Positions 34,018 to 45,141 of a stretch of DNA of 64,000 bases are shown here, piece after piece. Both the position numbers and the translations under genes were made by a program. The stretch comes from Anopheles merus (taxonomy: Eukaryota > Arthropoda > Insecta > Diptera > Culicidae). How positions within the stretch are numbered: the first letter of the stretch is position 1; each line of letters starts with the position of its first letter. Below the pieces are notes generated by a model that saw nothing but the letters and a program-made list of their open reading frames with translations, was not told where the DNA came from and ran no database searches. The DNA is taken from the NCBI RefSeq assembly GCF_017562075.2, contig NC_054084.1, positions 47,400,697-47,464,696 on the forward strand. The letters are read 5' to 3'.

Positions 34018-36479
34018 ATGTTTTCAGTTTGCGATATTAAAAACATTTCACATGCCAAACCGACTGACACTGCTTTGAAACCATGTGATATACATTTTCA
34101 CTACCAAAATGTTAGAGGACTACGTACCAAACTCACAGAATTCGGATTGAACACATTGGACGCTAAATATCAGATAATAATACTCACCGAAACCTGGCTT
34201 GACAATTCAATTCCATCATCGCTACTGTTTGACCCGGGCTATTCGGTGTATAGATGTGATCGTAGCTTGTCTAATAGTATGCATACTCGTGGTGGTGGCG
34301 CACTGATCGCATGCTCATCCTTATTGAACACCCGTGAACTCACTCTACCTCGTAACTCACTTGAGCAAGTGTGGGTTACCGTTCGCCTATCTTCTTGCAC
34401 GATATTCATCGGGACTGTTTACATTCCTCCTAATCGAGCTAACGACACAGATACTCTTACATCTGTGATTGAAAGTGTAAGTGCAATAGTAAACCATGCA
34501 AAAACTAATGATCTAATATTTTTGTTTGGAGATTTTAATTTTTCGGCAATATCGTGGTCACTATCACAACAAACATTTGGTCACTCATCATCGTTCGCGC
34601 ACTATGTGGCAAATTCATCATCTTCGGTCAGATCCCGGTTTTTGGATGAAATTAACGCTAGCGATCTTTATCAAATAAGCTGTATCAAAAACTCGCTTAA
34701 CCGGCAGCTCGACTTAGTATTCGCAAATTTTATTGCCGCTCTCTGGAGTTTTCGTAAGAAACACAATAGTACAAATGTGACACCTAAATTGATTTTCCAC
34801 AATGACCGAGCTGGTTCAACTGCTTCAGACATTTGTGATATATTTGCGTGTAGATTCGAGGAGGCATACACAATCTCAACTACGGACGACAATATTATCA
34901 CCAACGCTTTAATTAATACTCCTAATGATGTCATCGACCTTAATTTAACTAATATATCGCAAGAATCTGTTCTAAATGTGCTCAAAGCAGTCAAGCCCAA
35001 AGCTAGTCTTGGCCCAGATGGTATTCCTGCCATCATTCTCAGCCGATGCTGTGAGTCCATTGCGCCGATCTTCACCAAAATTTTTAATTTTTCACTGCAA
35101 CAAGGAGAATTCCCTCTATTTGGAAGAGTTCATGGATTGTCCCCATATTTAAAAAAGGTGACAAGGAAGATGCAGCCAACTATAGAGGCATAACATCACT
35201 CAGTGCTGGAGCCAAAGTTTTTGAGAAAGTGATCCAAACAAGTTTACTCACGGCTTCATATCACTATATTAGCCCTCAACAACACGGTTTCGTTCCAAAG
35301 CGATCGACGATTACTAACCTTGTTGACTTTACATCACAATGTCTCCGTAACATGGATAGCAGGATGCAAACAGATGCAGTTTATATGGAATTAAAGGCTG
35401 CTTTTGAAAGCATCGATCACAACATCCTTTTAGCCAAGATGAATAAGTTGGGACTTGGGCGAAATTTAATATGCTGGTTAGAATCGTACCTTGTCAATCG
35501 ATCGTATGCTGTATCTTTCTCACGGTGCCATTCAAGGTCTTTCATTGCATCATCTGGTGTGCCACAAGGTAGCAACCTGGGTCCACTACTGTTCGTACTG
35601 TTCATCAACGACCTATCGTATGTAGTACCAGCAGCAAATCATTTAATGTATGCAGATGACATTAAAATCTACATGACGATAAAAAATGACACAGACCACT
35701 CCGAGCTACAACAATACCTTCTCGATTTTCACCAATGGTGCAATCGAAACCACCTGAGCCTCTGCATTCAAAAATGCCGAGTCATTTCATTCACACGAGC
35801 ACGAGAAATTAAGAACACCAGCTACACAGTTAACGGTTTACCAATAGAACGCACTAATGCTATGAAGGATCTCGGAGTCATACTTGATTCAAAGCTGTCT
35901 TTTGACCAGCAAACAGACGAGGTGATTACCCGAGGTAATCAATTGCTTGGCATGTTGTTTCGGATAACAAGAGATTTCAAAGACTCAGTCTGCATCAAAG
36001 CGTTATACTGTGGTATTATCCGCCCGGTACTCGAATACGCCTGTGTCGTCTGGAAGCCCTCAACCCAAAGACTTTCTAGGAGAATGGAATCGATACAGCG
36101 TCGCTTATCCCGATACGCAACACGCTTGTTACCTTGGCCACCTGGCAGTCAGTTACCACCTTATGAAACGCGACTTCTGCTCCTTGGACTGCAACCGCTC
36201 CACATCCGACGCCGTACCGCACAACAACTATTTGTGGCTGGTTTACTGTAAAGTAACATCGACTGTCCTTCTCTACTCCAGCAGTTAAACTTTTACGCGC
36301 CTGCTGTTCAGCTTCGCTCTCGTCCGTTACTTGCCCTGAACCGTAGTCGAACTGGATATGGATCTAGAGACCCCCTCAACTCCATGATTAGGGTGTTTAA
36401 CGAAGTTCGTCATTTGTTTGATTTTGGAACCTCAGTGCAATCCTTTAAAAACTGCCTTAGAAGCGAATTATTAAGATGA
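34018..36479 (+). pseudogene. Retrotransposon ORF2 (endonuclease plus reverse transcriptase), broken
   Basis: The frame from ATG 34018 encodes an apurinic-like endonuclease domain (YQNVRGLRTKL, LTETWLD, LFGDFNFS). Compared with the 51701 copy it jumps from LDLVFANF straight to the segment before the RT, an in-frame loss of roughly 150 codons. A one-base deletion near 35113-35116 shifts the frame. The RT continues in another frame (NYRGITSL, HGFVPKRST, ASSGVPQGSNLGPLLF, then YADD at 35649-35660) to a nonsense TAA at 36249-36251. The coding sense resumes in the same frame to TGA at 36477. The catalytic YADD is intact, but the copy cannot make a full protein. Confidence 0.75.
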
Positions 36480-36560
36480 TCTTACTACTTATTTTAATCT
36501 AATATTAGACTTAAGAACATTCACACGGATCCATTGTTATCCATTGAACGAGTAATAAAC

Positions 36561-38312
36561 AAATTAAATTAAACAAATTTTAAACTTCATAAATGATTGA
36601 AAACCAAACATCCCTGCTGAATTTTTGGATATTTTCATTTTGGAGAGTGATTTTTTTTTTATGATTCGAACTCGATTTCACTCGTGAGTCGTATATCATA
36701 AGAAAGATCAACATTTTTCCTACATTTTGTCGTTAAAACTAGCTGCGACCATCTGCGACCCCGAAAATTATTAAACTTTTTCTTGAAAATAGCGCGAGCG
36801 ATTTTGACGTGTTGTTGTATGAGCTATTAACCAGCAGTATCCAACTACCTGTCATAAACGGGCATTTGAAACAAACAGGCAAAAAACAAAGCTGAAAAGA
36901 GTAAAAACAGTTTAAAAAAGCTCGTAACATAAGAATCAACTATTTTCCAATCAAACCATAAAAAACACAACTTTTTTAGCGCGTAATACTTTAAAAATTC
37001 TTGTTAAGTCAGAAACTTATTCCACCTTCGTTTTAATTCCTAACACTTACTGTTGATGCTGTTAACTGATACGCAATAGTGCAATGTTGTGAGCGATAAT
37101 TATTAAGTTTTATTCGCTGTCTTGACGATTTTAGTGTAGGACTACCCTGTATAGTAAGAACAATTGTATTGAATGCAAGGACCGTAAAGATATCAGGTCA
37201 AGTTATAAGCCCGTTTTGACAGCTAGGTGAAAGAAGAATCGACGAAGAAAACTGACAGTTAGTTTTCCGCGTTTGGCGAACGCTTCAAGTTCTCGAAGGA
37301 AAATTTCCATTTTAAATCACGGGCTGTGTTCTAATAAACTAAAATATTCACCCAAATTGATCTCCACCAAATATTGACCATGCAAAACGTAAACAATCCA
37401 TCAATACATATACAAGCGGAAAACCATCTATTAAAATCGGAGCCCAGGGGAGGGCGGGATCGCCTAAAGCGCTATAACTACACCTCATTATACATTCCAC
37501 CTTGATTGAATGAAGAAAAACTGCAATAGCACGAGGAATTGATTTTCATCCCGGCGTTTGTATGGCCGTTGCGCACTGTGCAGAGGTGGTATTGCACTAA
37601 AATGGGTTCCATACGATAATTTAATAATTTCTTCTTTCTTCTTCTTTGGCTCAACAACCGATGCCGGTCAAGGCCTGCCAACACACTTGTGGGGTTGGCT
37701 TTCAGTGACTTATTGATTTCCCCCCATAGCAGGATAGTCAGTCCTACGTATGGCGGCACGGTCTATTTGGGGCTTGAACCCATGACGGGCATGTTGTTAA
37801 GTCGTACGAGTTGACGACTGTACCATGAGACCGGCTTTAATAATAATAATAAATAAGTTAATTATTAGTATTAGTATGTAATGTTCTCTGGTCTTTCATG
37901 AATGGGTTAAAAGATAAATAGGGCCATTCCGTTGCTTAGTGACTAAAAAATTTATTATTTTACGAATTGTGTCAATTTTTAATCAAATCTTAGGAATGCA
38001 TAACGAAACTCATATTGTTGTTGTAAATAACCACATACCAACGCAGTTATTTACTTGTTTAGTTTTTATTTAACGTTATTGACTTACAAAAATTCATTGC
38101 TTTTTGATCATATTTATGCATTCTTTAATTTTGTTTTATTATAATGCCATTATAGGTACAAAAAACAGGTATGTTCCTATAGTGGTTATAGATATAAAAT
38201 CAATAAAGACAGGTCATTTAAAAAAAATTCGAGGAATATATTTTTGGCATGTCGTACTGTTTTCACTAAAATAAGCAACAGAAATGTGTTTTCCGTAAGT
38301 AATTTACTAAAC
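36561..38312. other. Intergenic DNA with a young SINE
   Basis: Apart from the SINE at 37629-37835 this is AT-rich DNA without supported genes. Confidence 0.35.
37629..37835 (-). mobile_element. tRNA-derived SINE, subfamily B
   Basis: On the minus strand it starts GCCGGTCTCATGGTACAG, contains CAACTCGTACGACTTAAC and the B-box-like GGGTTCAAGCCC, and ends GGTTGTTGAGCCAAAGAAG with a GAA-rich tail. TTTAATAAT occurs at 37620-37628 and 37836-37844, a probable 9-bp target duplication. It is close to the copy at 42406. Confidence 0.8.
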
Positions 38313-38804
38313 CACACATGTCAAACATACAGCTCGCGAACCAATTGAATCCGGCCCGCGAAGAACTTTGGCAGTTATTTCAATGAAACTGTAGTAGATT
38401 GTAGATTACGAGATAGAAAAAATTGGTGTATTAATTGTTATCTACTGAGAAAGACAATTTCAACAATCAGGCTTAATAGTTCGATTAACGAAGTGAGCAG
38501 TAAGTTACTCATAGTGGCTTTATGGGGAGGTGTCCTCGAAGATGATATGTAGTATGTGTTTCAGTTCTTCTTTGCTGGCGGCTCCTCAAAGTCGGACTCA
38601 TATTTTTCCATATTTTCACCCATTTTCTGACATTGAGACTTTCTGAAAAATTCGGAAACCATGCATGCCACTCGGAATACCATTTTCTTCACTTAATTGA
38701 TGAGGGTACTCTTTATATATGCTTCTACAAAAGTCAGGTGCGGCCCGCAAGAATATTTTCAACTGTAATCCAGCCCGCGACCCAATACCAGTTTGACATC
38801 ACTG
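38313..38804. mobile_element. hAT-like MITE with 8-bp target duplication
   Basis: The left end CACACATGTCAAAC and inverted right end CAGTGATGTCAAACTGG are hAT-type, and both subterminal parts carry GCCCGCGA words. The flanks TACTAAAC (38305-38312) and TAGTAAAC (38805-38812) match at 7 of 8. The interior is non-coding. Confidence 0.6.
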
Positions 38805-39994
38805 TAGTAAACAAATGTAAAAAATTCTGTCTGGTTGAGTGAAAAATCGACTACGATTCAAGCACACTTTTCCGGGTGCGGGATGATGACAGGTGTTATG
38901 TAGTACATTACTCAATATTTTTATGAATCAAATTTATGTATTGTTTCAATCAAATTATGAAAGAAATCAATAGTATGGATGTGATTCTTGCTATTTATAC
39001 GAAAACAGCTTCAAAACTAAGTTTCATATATATTATACACTGTTTTTGAGGTATCTTTATTTTCCACCACTAAAGGAACATAACGAAGACGACTATAGGA
39101 ATCATACCACCATTATAGGTACAACGAATCAGTCACAAAATATGTATTTTGTCGTAAATTTGTTGTATTTGATGGTAAAATGATTGTGATTGCGAAGATA
39201 AAACATATTCCAATTGCTATGTGTGTTTTTTCAGGAAGAACGGTCCAAAAAGACCGAATTGTTCAAAATACTGTATTGCTATGTGTTGAAATATTCATAC
39301 ATTTACTTTCCTATGTATCCATTATACACATCTGTATCACTATTGCACCTCTTGCAAATTGCAGCACCATTGGCACATTTACCCAACATGGAAAATAAAT
39401 TTAATTATTAATTAATTTAATTATTCATTTATTTATTAGAAGTGCTATAACTCATTTAACATAAAAGGGAAGAATACAAAACGATTTTAAAATGCTTCTT
39501 TGTACACAAATGGTGAAACCCACTATGGCAGAACGTAATTGTCGAAGGGATACCATACGGATGATGTATTTGATTCCACTTCCACTTCCAATGCTGATTT
39601 TTATGTTTACAGATTTCTTGTTTTTACGTTCTAAATTCGAATGGTAAGATTTGTATGCATCATAAATACAGCTTTCTTGGAGTTTCAGCACGTTTATACA
39701 GCAAATAAACTCCTCTTTAATCAGTTGTTCGTACATTTGGTAAAACGGGGAAATTATATTAGAAAAAATTATATTACACTCAAATAATGACAGTCCAAGC
39801 AAATCATTTAACAAGCGTGAGATGATTTTTTTGTATTTTTTTTTCTTTCAATGTATTGAGTATATTACCACCGCTATTAAGCTTATGGGTGGAAACTTAA
39901 CCATGTGTAACGACATACAATTGAATTATTCAAAAGACTTCATCTGTGTCACACTAAACTATTTTCAAACGCACGTTTACATCATACCTAATAA
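38805..39994. other. AT-rich intergenic DNA
   Basis: Scattered short open frames without domains. The word CCATTATAGGTACAA recurs near 38150 and 39111. No gene is seen. Confidence 0.35.
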
Positions 39995-40533
39995 TGGGGC
40001 CCTTTCCGTTTGAAGTTCGTAGGCTGAAATTTCAGCCTGTCAGCTGTTTGCATTGTATAGCAGTTTTCGAGCAGCCATCTAAGTGAGTATAATATACAGG
40101 TGGGCTTATCCCAAGGTGTATGAATTTAGAAGGCTGATTTTTATCGCTTCTGATTCTGAATGAAGATTTTAAGAGTGTTTTGAGTATTGGTCAAGCCTCC
40201 AGAAAGCTCGTTGGAGCAAAAGTTTTCACTCGTTCTGTCAAAAAGTGATGTTCAAAATTAGTTATAAAAAATGCTGTGAGACCACCTGGACTAAATACAC
40301 ATTGATTCTAGATTCCATCACGTGATCTCTTTAATGCACCTTGGGATAAATATAAACAACACCGTGTTTTCGAGCAGGTACTCGAATCTAATTCTAGCTT
40401 TATGGCTAGAATAATCTATACTGAAAATTGGAGGCTAGTTTTTTTTGTGGTTTTGTATGGAGTATTTACATGATTTTAGCCTCCAACTGTCAAACTCCAT
40501 ACAAAAAACTAACTAGAATCGTGAAGGCCCCCA
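39995..40533 (+). mobile_element. 539-bp MITE, copy 1 of an inverted pair
   Basis: The ends TGGGGCCCTTTCCG and, inverted, TGGGGGCCTTCACG form a short imperfect terminal repeat. Inside are CTGAAATTTCAG near the left end and a stem pairing GTATGGAGTATTT with AACTCCATAC near the right. A copy in the opposite orientation, about 95% alike by eye, lies at 43277-43814. There is no coding capacity; the superfamily is uncertain. Confidence 0.7.
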
Positions 40534-40566
40534 ATGTTTTATTATTCTTTACAGTTTTTACATTTT

Positions 40567-41167
40567 TTAATATTGATAGCTGATATTTCCACTTTTGAAA
40601 CTGGTATGAGAATGCACAGTGTTACGGTTCTTAGATGTATAAACTATCGGCTCGTTCAACTTGGGGGTTACTTTATGAACCTTCACATAATGTGCCTGTT
40701 CGATAGGATGGAAAGGTTCAGTATGATGCTTTATTGGAACCAAAGGTAATGATTTCAACAGCTCTACTACAGGAACTACAGCAGCTTTTGTAGACGAAGT
40801 AGTTTCATGGAATCCTTTAATTAGCTCACGACGTACGTTAGCCACAAATCCGGTATCCTTGTCTGAGGAATAATCCACAACACGTCGATATCCATCCGCA
40901 TCGTTAAGACTGTACTGTCCTGTAACTTTATCTCCACGCCTTTCTTCTTGCTGATGCTTTATGTCTCCGCTACGATCATCATGTACAGAATATTTGAAGT
41001 GATATTCGACTGGTCCATACACACCGTAAAGCTGACGCGCTACTGGAAATGCTGCTACACTACTTGCAGCAACAGCCAGAAACACTGCAATGCACACCTT
41101 TAATTGAACAATGGTTAGTGTCAAGTAATTTTGAAATGAATGATTATTGCTTTACCTTTTTCATCAT
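40567..41167 (-). CDS. Diverged RR-2 cuticular protein, 180 aa
   Basis: Exon 1 (41167-41156) reads MMKK with a GTAAAG donor. After a 58-base intron, exon 2 (41097-40567) gives the signal peptide MMKKVCIAVFLAVAASSVAA. The RR domain (GPVEYHFKYSVHDDRSGDIK...VVDYSSDKDTGFVANVRRE) keeps the RR-2 aromatic spacing but differs from the MAFK genes in many core positions (RRGDKVTGQYSLNDADGY). The tail is not AKV-repetitive but rich in Val, Lys, His and Thr, ending SYQY. The second Met could equally be the start. The gene is not homogenised with the rest of the cluster, so it is probably an older branch with its own cuticle role. Confidence 0.88.
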
Positions 41168-41254
41168 GTTAGGTACAATTTCTTTCTTTCTATTTTTAAT
41201 GGGCAAGAGCTGATGCCTTTTTGCAAATGGTTAATTTTTGCCGGCTGCAAACGA

Positions 41255-41261
41255 TTTTATA
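41255..41261 (-). promoter_or_regulatory. TATA box of the 41167 cuticle gene
   Basis: TATAAAA on the minus strand, 88 bases upstream of the ATG. Confidence 0.65.
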
Positions 41262-41702
41262 TCCCACAAACGGAGAGAAAAATTAGATCAAACCCTACCT
41301 GTCTTGTCAACAATTCATTTCCAGTATACGCCTTCGCATGTCTCATGACATAACAACTACATTCGCAATACGATTCCTAAATATGCTTAATACTTGACCC
41401 ACGGTTGACAAACCACAATCTCACTAATATGATCAGAGCCGGATTTTAATCCTGCCTAAAACCATAAACCAGTTTACTAGTTTACAAACAATGTGAGACT
41501 CACTAACGAGAAAAAATATTTACATGCAGACTGAGTTTACTCAATTAAGCAGCTGTTTTCAAGTAAATCTATTGCGTCAATGCTATAATTGCCGTTCCAA
41601 TTAGTAACACCATGCATCTTGCAATATGTCCCTTACAAAAAAACCCTTCCAACTGCATTTGTCACGCAATATGCTATCTGGGCTATTCCTCAGTCGATGT
41701 CG

Positions 41703-41710
41703 TATAAATA
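41703..41710 (+). promoter_or_regulatory. TATA box of the 41828 gene
   Basis: TATAAATA, 118 bases upstream of the ATG. A possible 5' UTR intron (GTAAGA at 41755, acceptor TTGTAG ending 41826) would bring the start codon next to the splice site. Confidence 0.55.
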
Positions 41711-41827
41711 TGATACGATCAAGCACACAGTTGTCATTTCAAGTAGACAATCTGTAAGACTAAGTTTACCGAGATATTTTTTGCTTTTTCTCGTATCTTT
41801 TTTACCTTATCGAAATCATATTGTAGA

Positions 41828-42292
41828 ATGATAATAATGATATTAGGTAGCACACGAAAATCCCGGATAGTATTAAGATGCTTTATCATGATTGGCCTAA
41901 ATTGTAGTACTATTAATGCAATTAATTTGAGTAGGGAACGTAAAGCAAATGATCTAAGTTACGGTTTTGGTTATGCTGTCAACAACCTTAAAACTAATGA
42001 CATAAAGTCACACGAAGAGAGAAGGCTAGGAGATGCCGTCGTTGGAACATATTCCCTGCTGGACCCGGATGGATACAACCGCACAGTAGTTTACAAAGTA
42101 GACGGAGCTAAAGGATTTCAAGCGAAAGTGTTTCGGCTGCCAGTAAAAGGACTAATAAATAATGTTTCGGAGAATATACCAAATCAGAACAGAACCCGTG
42201 ATTGGGAAAGAAGGCGCAGGAGGTTATTTCGGTTTTATAACTTCAGAAAAAATAATGGAATCTTCAAAGGATTTTTTAGTTCAAAAAATTAA
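41828..42292 (+). CDS. Highly diverged RR-like cuticular protein with a basic tail, 154 aa
   Basis: A single open frame from ATG 41828. A hydrophobic stretch ending CFIMIGLNCSTINA is the likely signal peptide, preceded by an unusually long basic n-region. The RR-like part (LSYGFGYAVNNLKTNDIKSH, RRLGDAVVGTYSLLDPDGYN, VYKVDGAKGFQAKV) keeps the Y-x-F-x-Y start and the G-x-Y-x-L-x-D-x-D-G-Y core. It lacks the VHDDHTGD signature, shortens the first loop, and lacks the final RREP motif. The C-terminus is rich in Arg, Phe and Asn (RRRRRLFRFYNFRKNN), unlike any other protein here. It lies divergently from 41167. It could be a specialised cuticle protein or a gene under relaxed constraint. Confidence 0.65.
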   Translation: MIIMILGSTRKSRIVLRCFIMIGLNCSTINAINLSRERKANDLSYGFGYAVNNLKTNDIKSHEERRLGDAVVGTYSLLDPDGYNRTVVYKVDGAKGFQAKVFRLPVKGLINNVSENIPNQNRTRDWERRRRRLFRFYNFRKNNGIFKGFFSSKN

Positions 42293-42405
42293 CTATCTTT
42301 TAAAGTGTTTTTGGGTTGCGATTCACACGCTGTTAGGTTTTAAATTAAGATACATAAAATAACATTCATCAATACAACACTTGTAACTTTTACAAACTTA
42401 TGAAT

Positions 42406-42614
42406 TTTCTTCTTCTTCTTGTTTGGCTCAACAACCGATGCCGGTCAAGGCCTGCCAACCCACTTATGGGGTTGGCTTTCAGTGAATTATTGTTTTCGCC
42501 CCATAGCCGGATAGTCAGTCCTACGTATGGCGGCACGGTCTATTTGGGGCTTGAACCCATGACAGGCATGTTGTTAAGTCGTACGAGTTGACGACTGTAC
42601 CATGAGACCGGCTT
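42406..42614 (-). mobile_element. tRNA-derived SINE, subfamily B, with perfect 12-bp target duplication
   Basis: It has the same structure as the 37629 copy, and almost the same sequence. AAACTTATGAAT flanks it on both sides (42394-42405 and 42615-42626), proving insertion by target-primed reverse transcription. It lies just after the 41828 gene. Confidence 0.85.
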
Positions 42615-42740
42615 AAACTTATGAATACATCATAGAAATTTCATTTCAATTTTTAGAGATCAATTTTTTTTATTCAGAAAGAACGATTTCAGCCGTATCG
42701 CTCAGATCAAATGTTATCTATGAAACAAAAATTATGTGTA

Positions 42741-43075
42741 CAGGCGGTCCCCGAGATACACGGTAGCTCTTATACGCGGATTCGGAGATACGCGGTTTTC
42801 CAAATCTGACAGTTCTTTGAGCAAATTGTACTGATTTGACACATCCATTGTGAAATACCAAATAATTTCCGTATTGATCGAATGTAAAATACCATTTTAA
42901 AAGGTTTAAAACTGTACAAATCATTAGAAACATATCAAATAATTAATTTGGTGGCTAAAACCACCCCCTACTTGCAAAAGATTCGACAAGATTCGACTTA
43001 CGCGGAAATTCGAGATACGCGGTATTTTGATGCCGATTTCGGTCCCCATTAACCGTGTATCTCGGGGACCGCCTG
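42741..43075. mobile_element. 335-bp pogo-like MITE with TA duplication
   Basis: Perfect 23-bp terminal inverted repeats begin CAGGCGGTCCCCGAGATA. TA lies on each side (42739-42740 and 43076-43077). Subterminal ATACGCGG words occur four times. A TIR that starts CAGGC with a CTCGGAGATA-type core, plus a TA target, fits the pogo/Tigger branch of Tc1-mariner. No transposase is present. Confidence 0.75.
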
Positions 43076-43276
43076 TATATTTGTTCTTGACAATATTTTT
43101 TGTAAAAGTTTAAAGATCAGGACATCAACTACTTCTGTACTAGGATGTGCATATACATATACTGAAGTGCCGATAAGCAACCGTCTATCCTCACCGGCAC
43201 TTAATCGCCACGTTTCTTCCATGTGCTAGGAACGCAGTGTATGTTCCCTAGTCAGTATGTTTGATTCGACCGTTAA

Positions 43277-43814
43277 TGGGGCTTTCACGATTCTAGTTAG
43301 TTTTTTGTATGGAGTTTGACAGTTGGAGGCTAAAATCATGAAAATACTCCATACAAAACCACAAAAAAAACTAGCCTCCAATTTTCAGTCTAGATTATTC
43401 TAGCCATAAAGCTAGAATTAGATTCGAGTACCTGCTCGAAAACACGGTGTTGTTTATATTTATCCCAAGGTGCATTAAAGAGATCACGTGATGGAATCTA
43501 GAATCAATGTGTATTTAGTCCAGGTGGTCTCATAGCATTTTTTATAACTAATTTTGAACATCACTTTTTGACAGAACGAGTGAAAACTTTTGCTCCAACG
43601 AGCTTTCTGGAGGCTTGACCAATACTCAAAACACTCTTAAAATCTTCATTCAGAAACAGAAGCGATAAAAATCAGCCTTCTAAATTCATACACCATGGGA
43701 TAGGCCCACCCGTATATTATACCCACTTAGATAGCTGCTCAAAAACTGCTATACAATGTGAACAGCTGACAGGCTGAAATTTCAGCCTACGAACTTAAAA
43801 CGGAAAGGGCCCCA
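43277..43814 (-). mobile_element. 539-bp MITE, copy 2, inverted relative to 39995-40533
   Basis: The reverse complement of copy 1 with scattered substitutions and small indels. The ends are TGGGGCTTTCACG and GGAAAGGGCCCCA. A diverged partial relative with the same TATGGAGTTTGACA hairpin lies at about 58590-58645. Confidence 0.7.
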
Positions 43815-45056
43815 GTGATTGAAAAATGCCCAAATTCTGAACCCGAATACTTCTCACGTATTCTCACGCATTCAAAAATACATTAGTGAAAATTCACAAA
43901 TATACAAAAATCAGACAAACAGATCTTCACATTCATTCATCAAATCAATCAAATACATAACTTACACATTGAAAGTCTGTACGTTCCTCTTCTTTTTCTT
44001 GTTTAATACTGTTGCAACAAGACAACCGAAAAATCCTGAAAATGTAAAAAACAACAAAAAAATGTATTACAAATAATTTCTATCATAATAAAAATTAATG
44101 TAAAGTACTTCCTTTGCATATTCCATACAACTTAAGTTGATATTGCTTATCAGATAAAATCAGTTATGGAGTGAATAATTAAATTTACAAATTTATTCTA
44201 CAGAAGGGAGACTCTTGCAAGTTCCTATTCGACAAAATTTTAATATTACATCAAGGTTAGAGCTCCTTGAATTAGATACAAAATAAATATAAATCTAAAT
44301 CTTATAAGTTTCAAATTTTATTCCACTATAATGAAAAAACATTCGAAGAAATAATTTAGAAAAGGGGGGAATAGGGAAAATTAGGAATTTTAAAATGGTG
44401 TTGCATAATCTTATATTCAGAATTATCCGTACTACAGAAGCTTTGGTAAAAATGGCCGTTTTTGTCTTATGTCAATCGTTCTTCGCAGATCAATCAGATT
44501 CATAGCTGCCATATCAAAATACAATGTTGTAAGTGCTTCCGGTACATAATCGCTCTATGTACGTTGCAAAATGTTTTTAACAACGTTTCTCCGATACTTC
44601 AGCTGCATGAATCCCAGAAACGTAGTTAATCATTTTCATCCCCACCGAAGAAAATCTGCCGTTTACCTCATATGCATTGCCTCATTTCATTGAGCATCAC
44701 TTTCAACTGGTTGCAGCTGATGATCTTCACATTGAAACCAGTTTCAATGTGAATTTCCTACTCAGGCGCAAACAGGCTTCATCTTGCAGCTAGCATCATC
44801 TCATAGTGTTTCCTGATTCACCACCAGTTGCAGACAAACCGGACCCCTAAACTCCTTTTCGATCGAATGAATGTAATATTGGTACAGTTTTATGACCAAC
44901 GATTGCCTAATTGAAGTTAAAGAAACGCTCACAGTTTAACTATCGGATAGAAGATGATAGATGTCCCGGTTATGGTTAAAATGATATATCCTGTTTGTGC
45001 ATCGTACTTTCTCAATTGAAAGTGAAAACATCCCACGAAGGTGTTTCAAACTTTGG
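43815..45056. other. Intergenic and upstream region of the 45142 gene
   Basis: AT-rich DNA with a perfect 13-bp-arm hairpin at 44726-44753 (TTCACATTGAAAC, CA, GTTTCAATGTGAA). The 44420-45000 stretch is slightly GC-richer and may be promoter DNA. No supported gene. Confidence 0.35.
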
Positions 45057-45064
45057 TATAAATA
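45057..45064 (+). promoter_or_regulatory. TATA box of the 45142 cuticle gene
   Basis: TATAAATA, 78 bases upstream of the predicted ATG. Confidence 0.65.
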
Positions 45065-45141
45065 CCATCACAGGAAATGGACCAGGCATCAGTGATTGGT
45101 AGATAACCGTAATACGACAAGCAGAAACTACATCAAACATC

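Larger units (their letters stand above)
32585..36560 (+). mobile_element. CR1-clade non-LTR retrotransposon, defective copy
   Basis: An approximate element with a 5' UTR, a zinc-finger-type ORF1, an endonuclease/reverse transcriptase ORF2 and an AT-rich 3' tail (AATTAAATTAAAC). The 5' UTR word GCTCCGTGATTT is shared with the second element near 50486. The organisation matches CR1-clade T1/Q-like elements of Anopheles. Target duplications could not be settled, so both ends are approximate. Confidence 0.8.

Noticed and set aside
34671..35078. 135-codon minus-strand frame inside the first CR1 element
   Set aside because: Antisense of the endonuclease/RT coding region.
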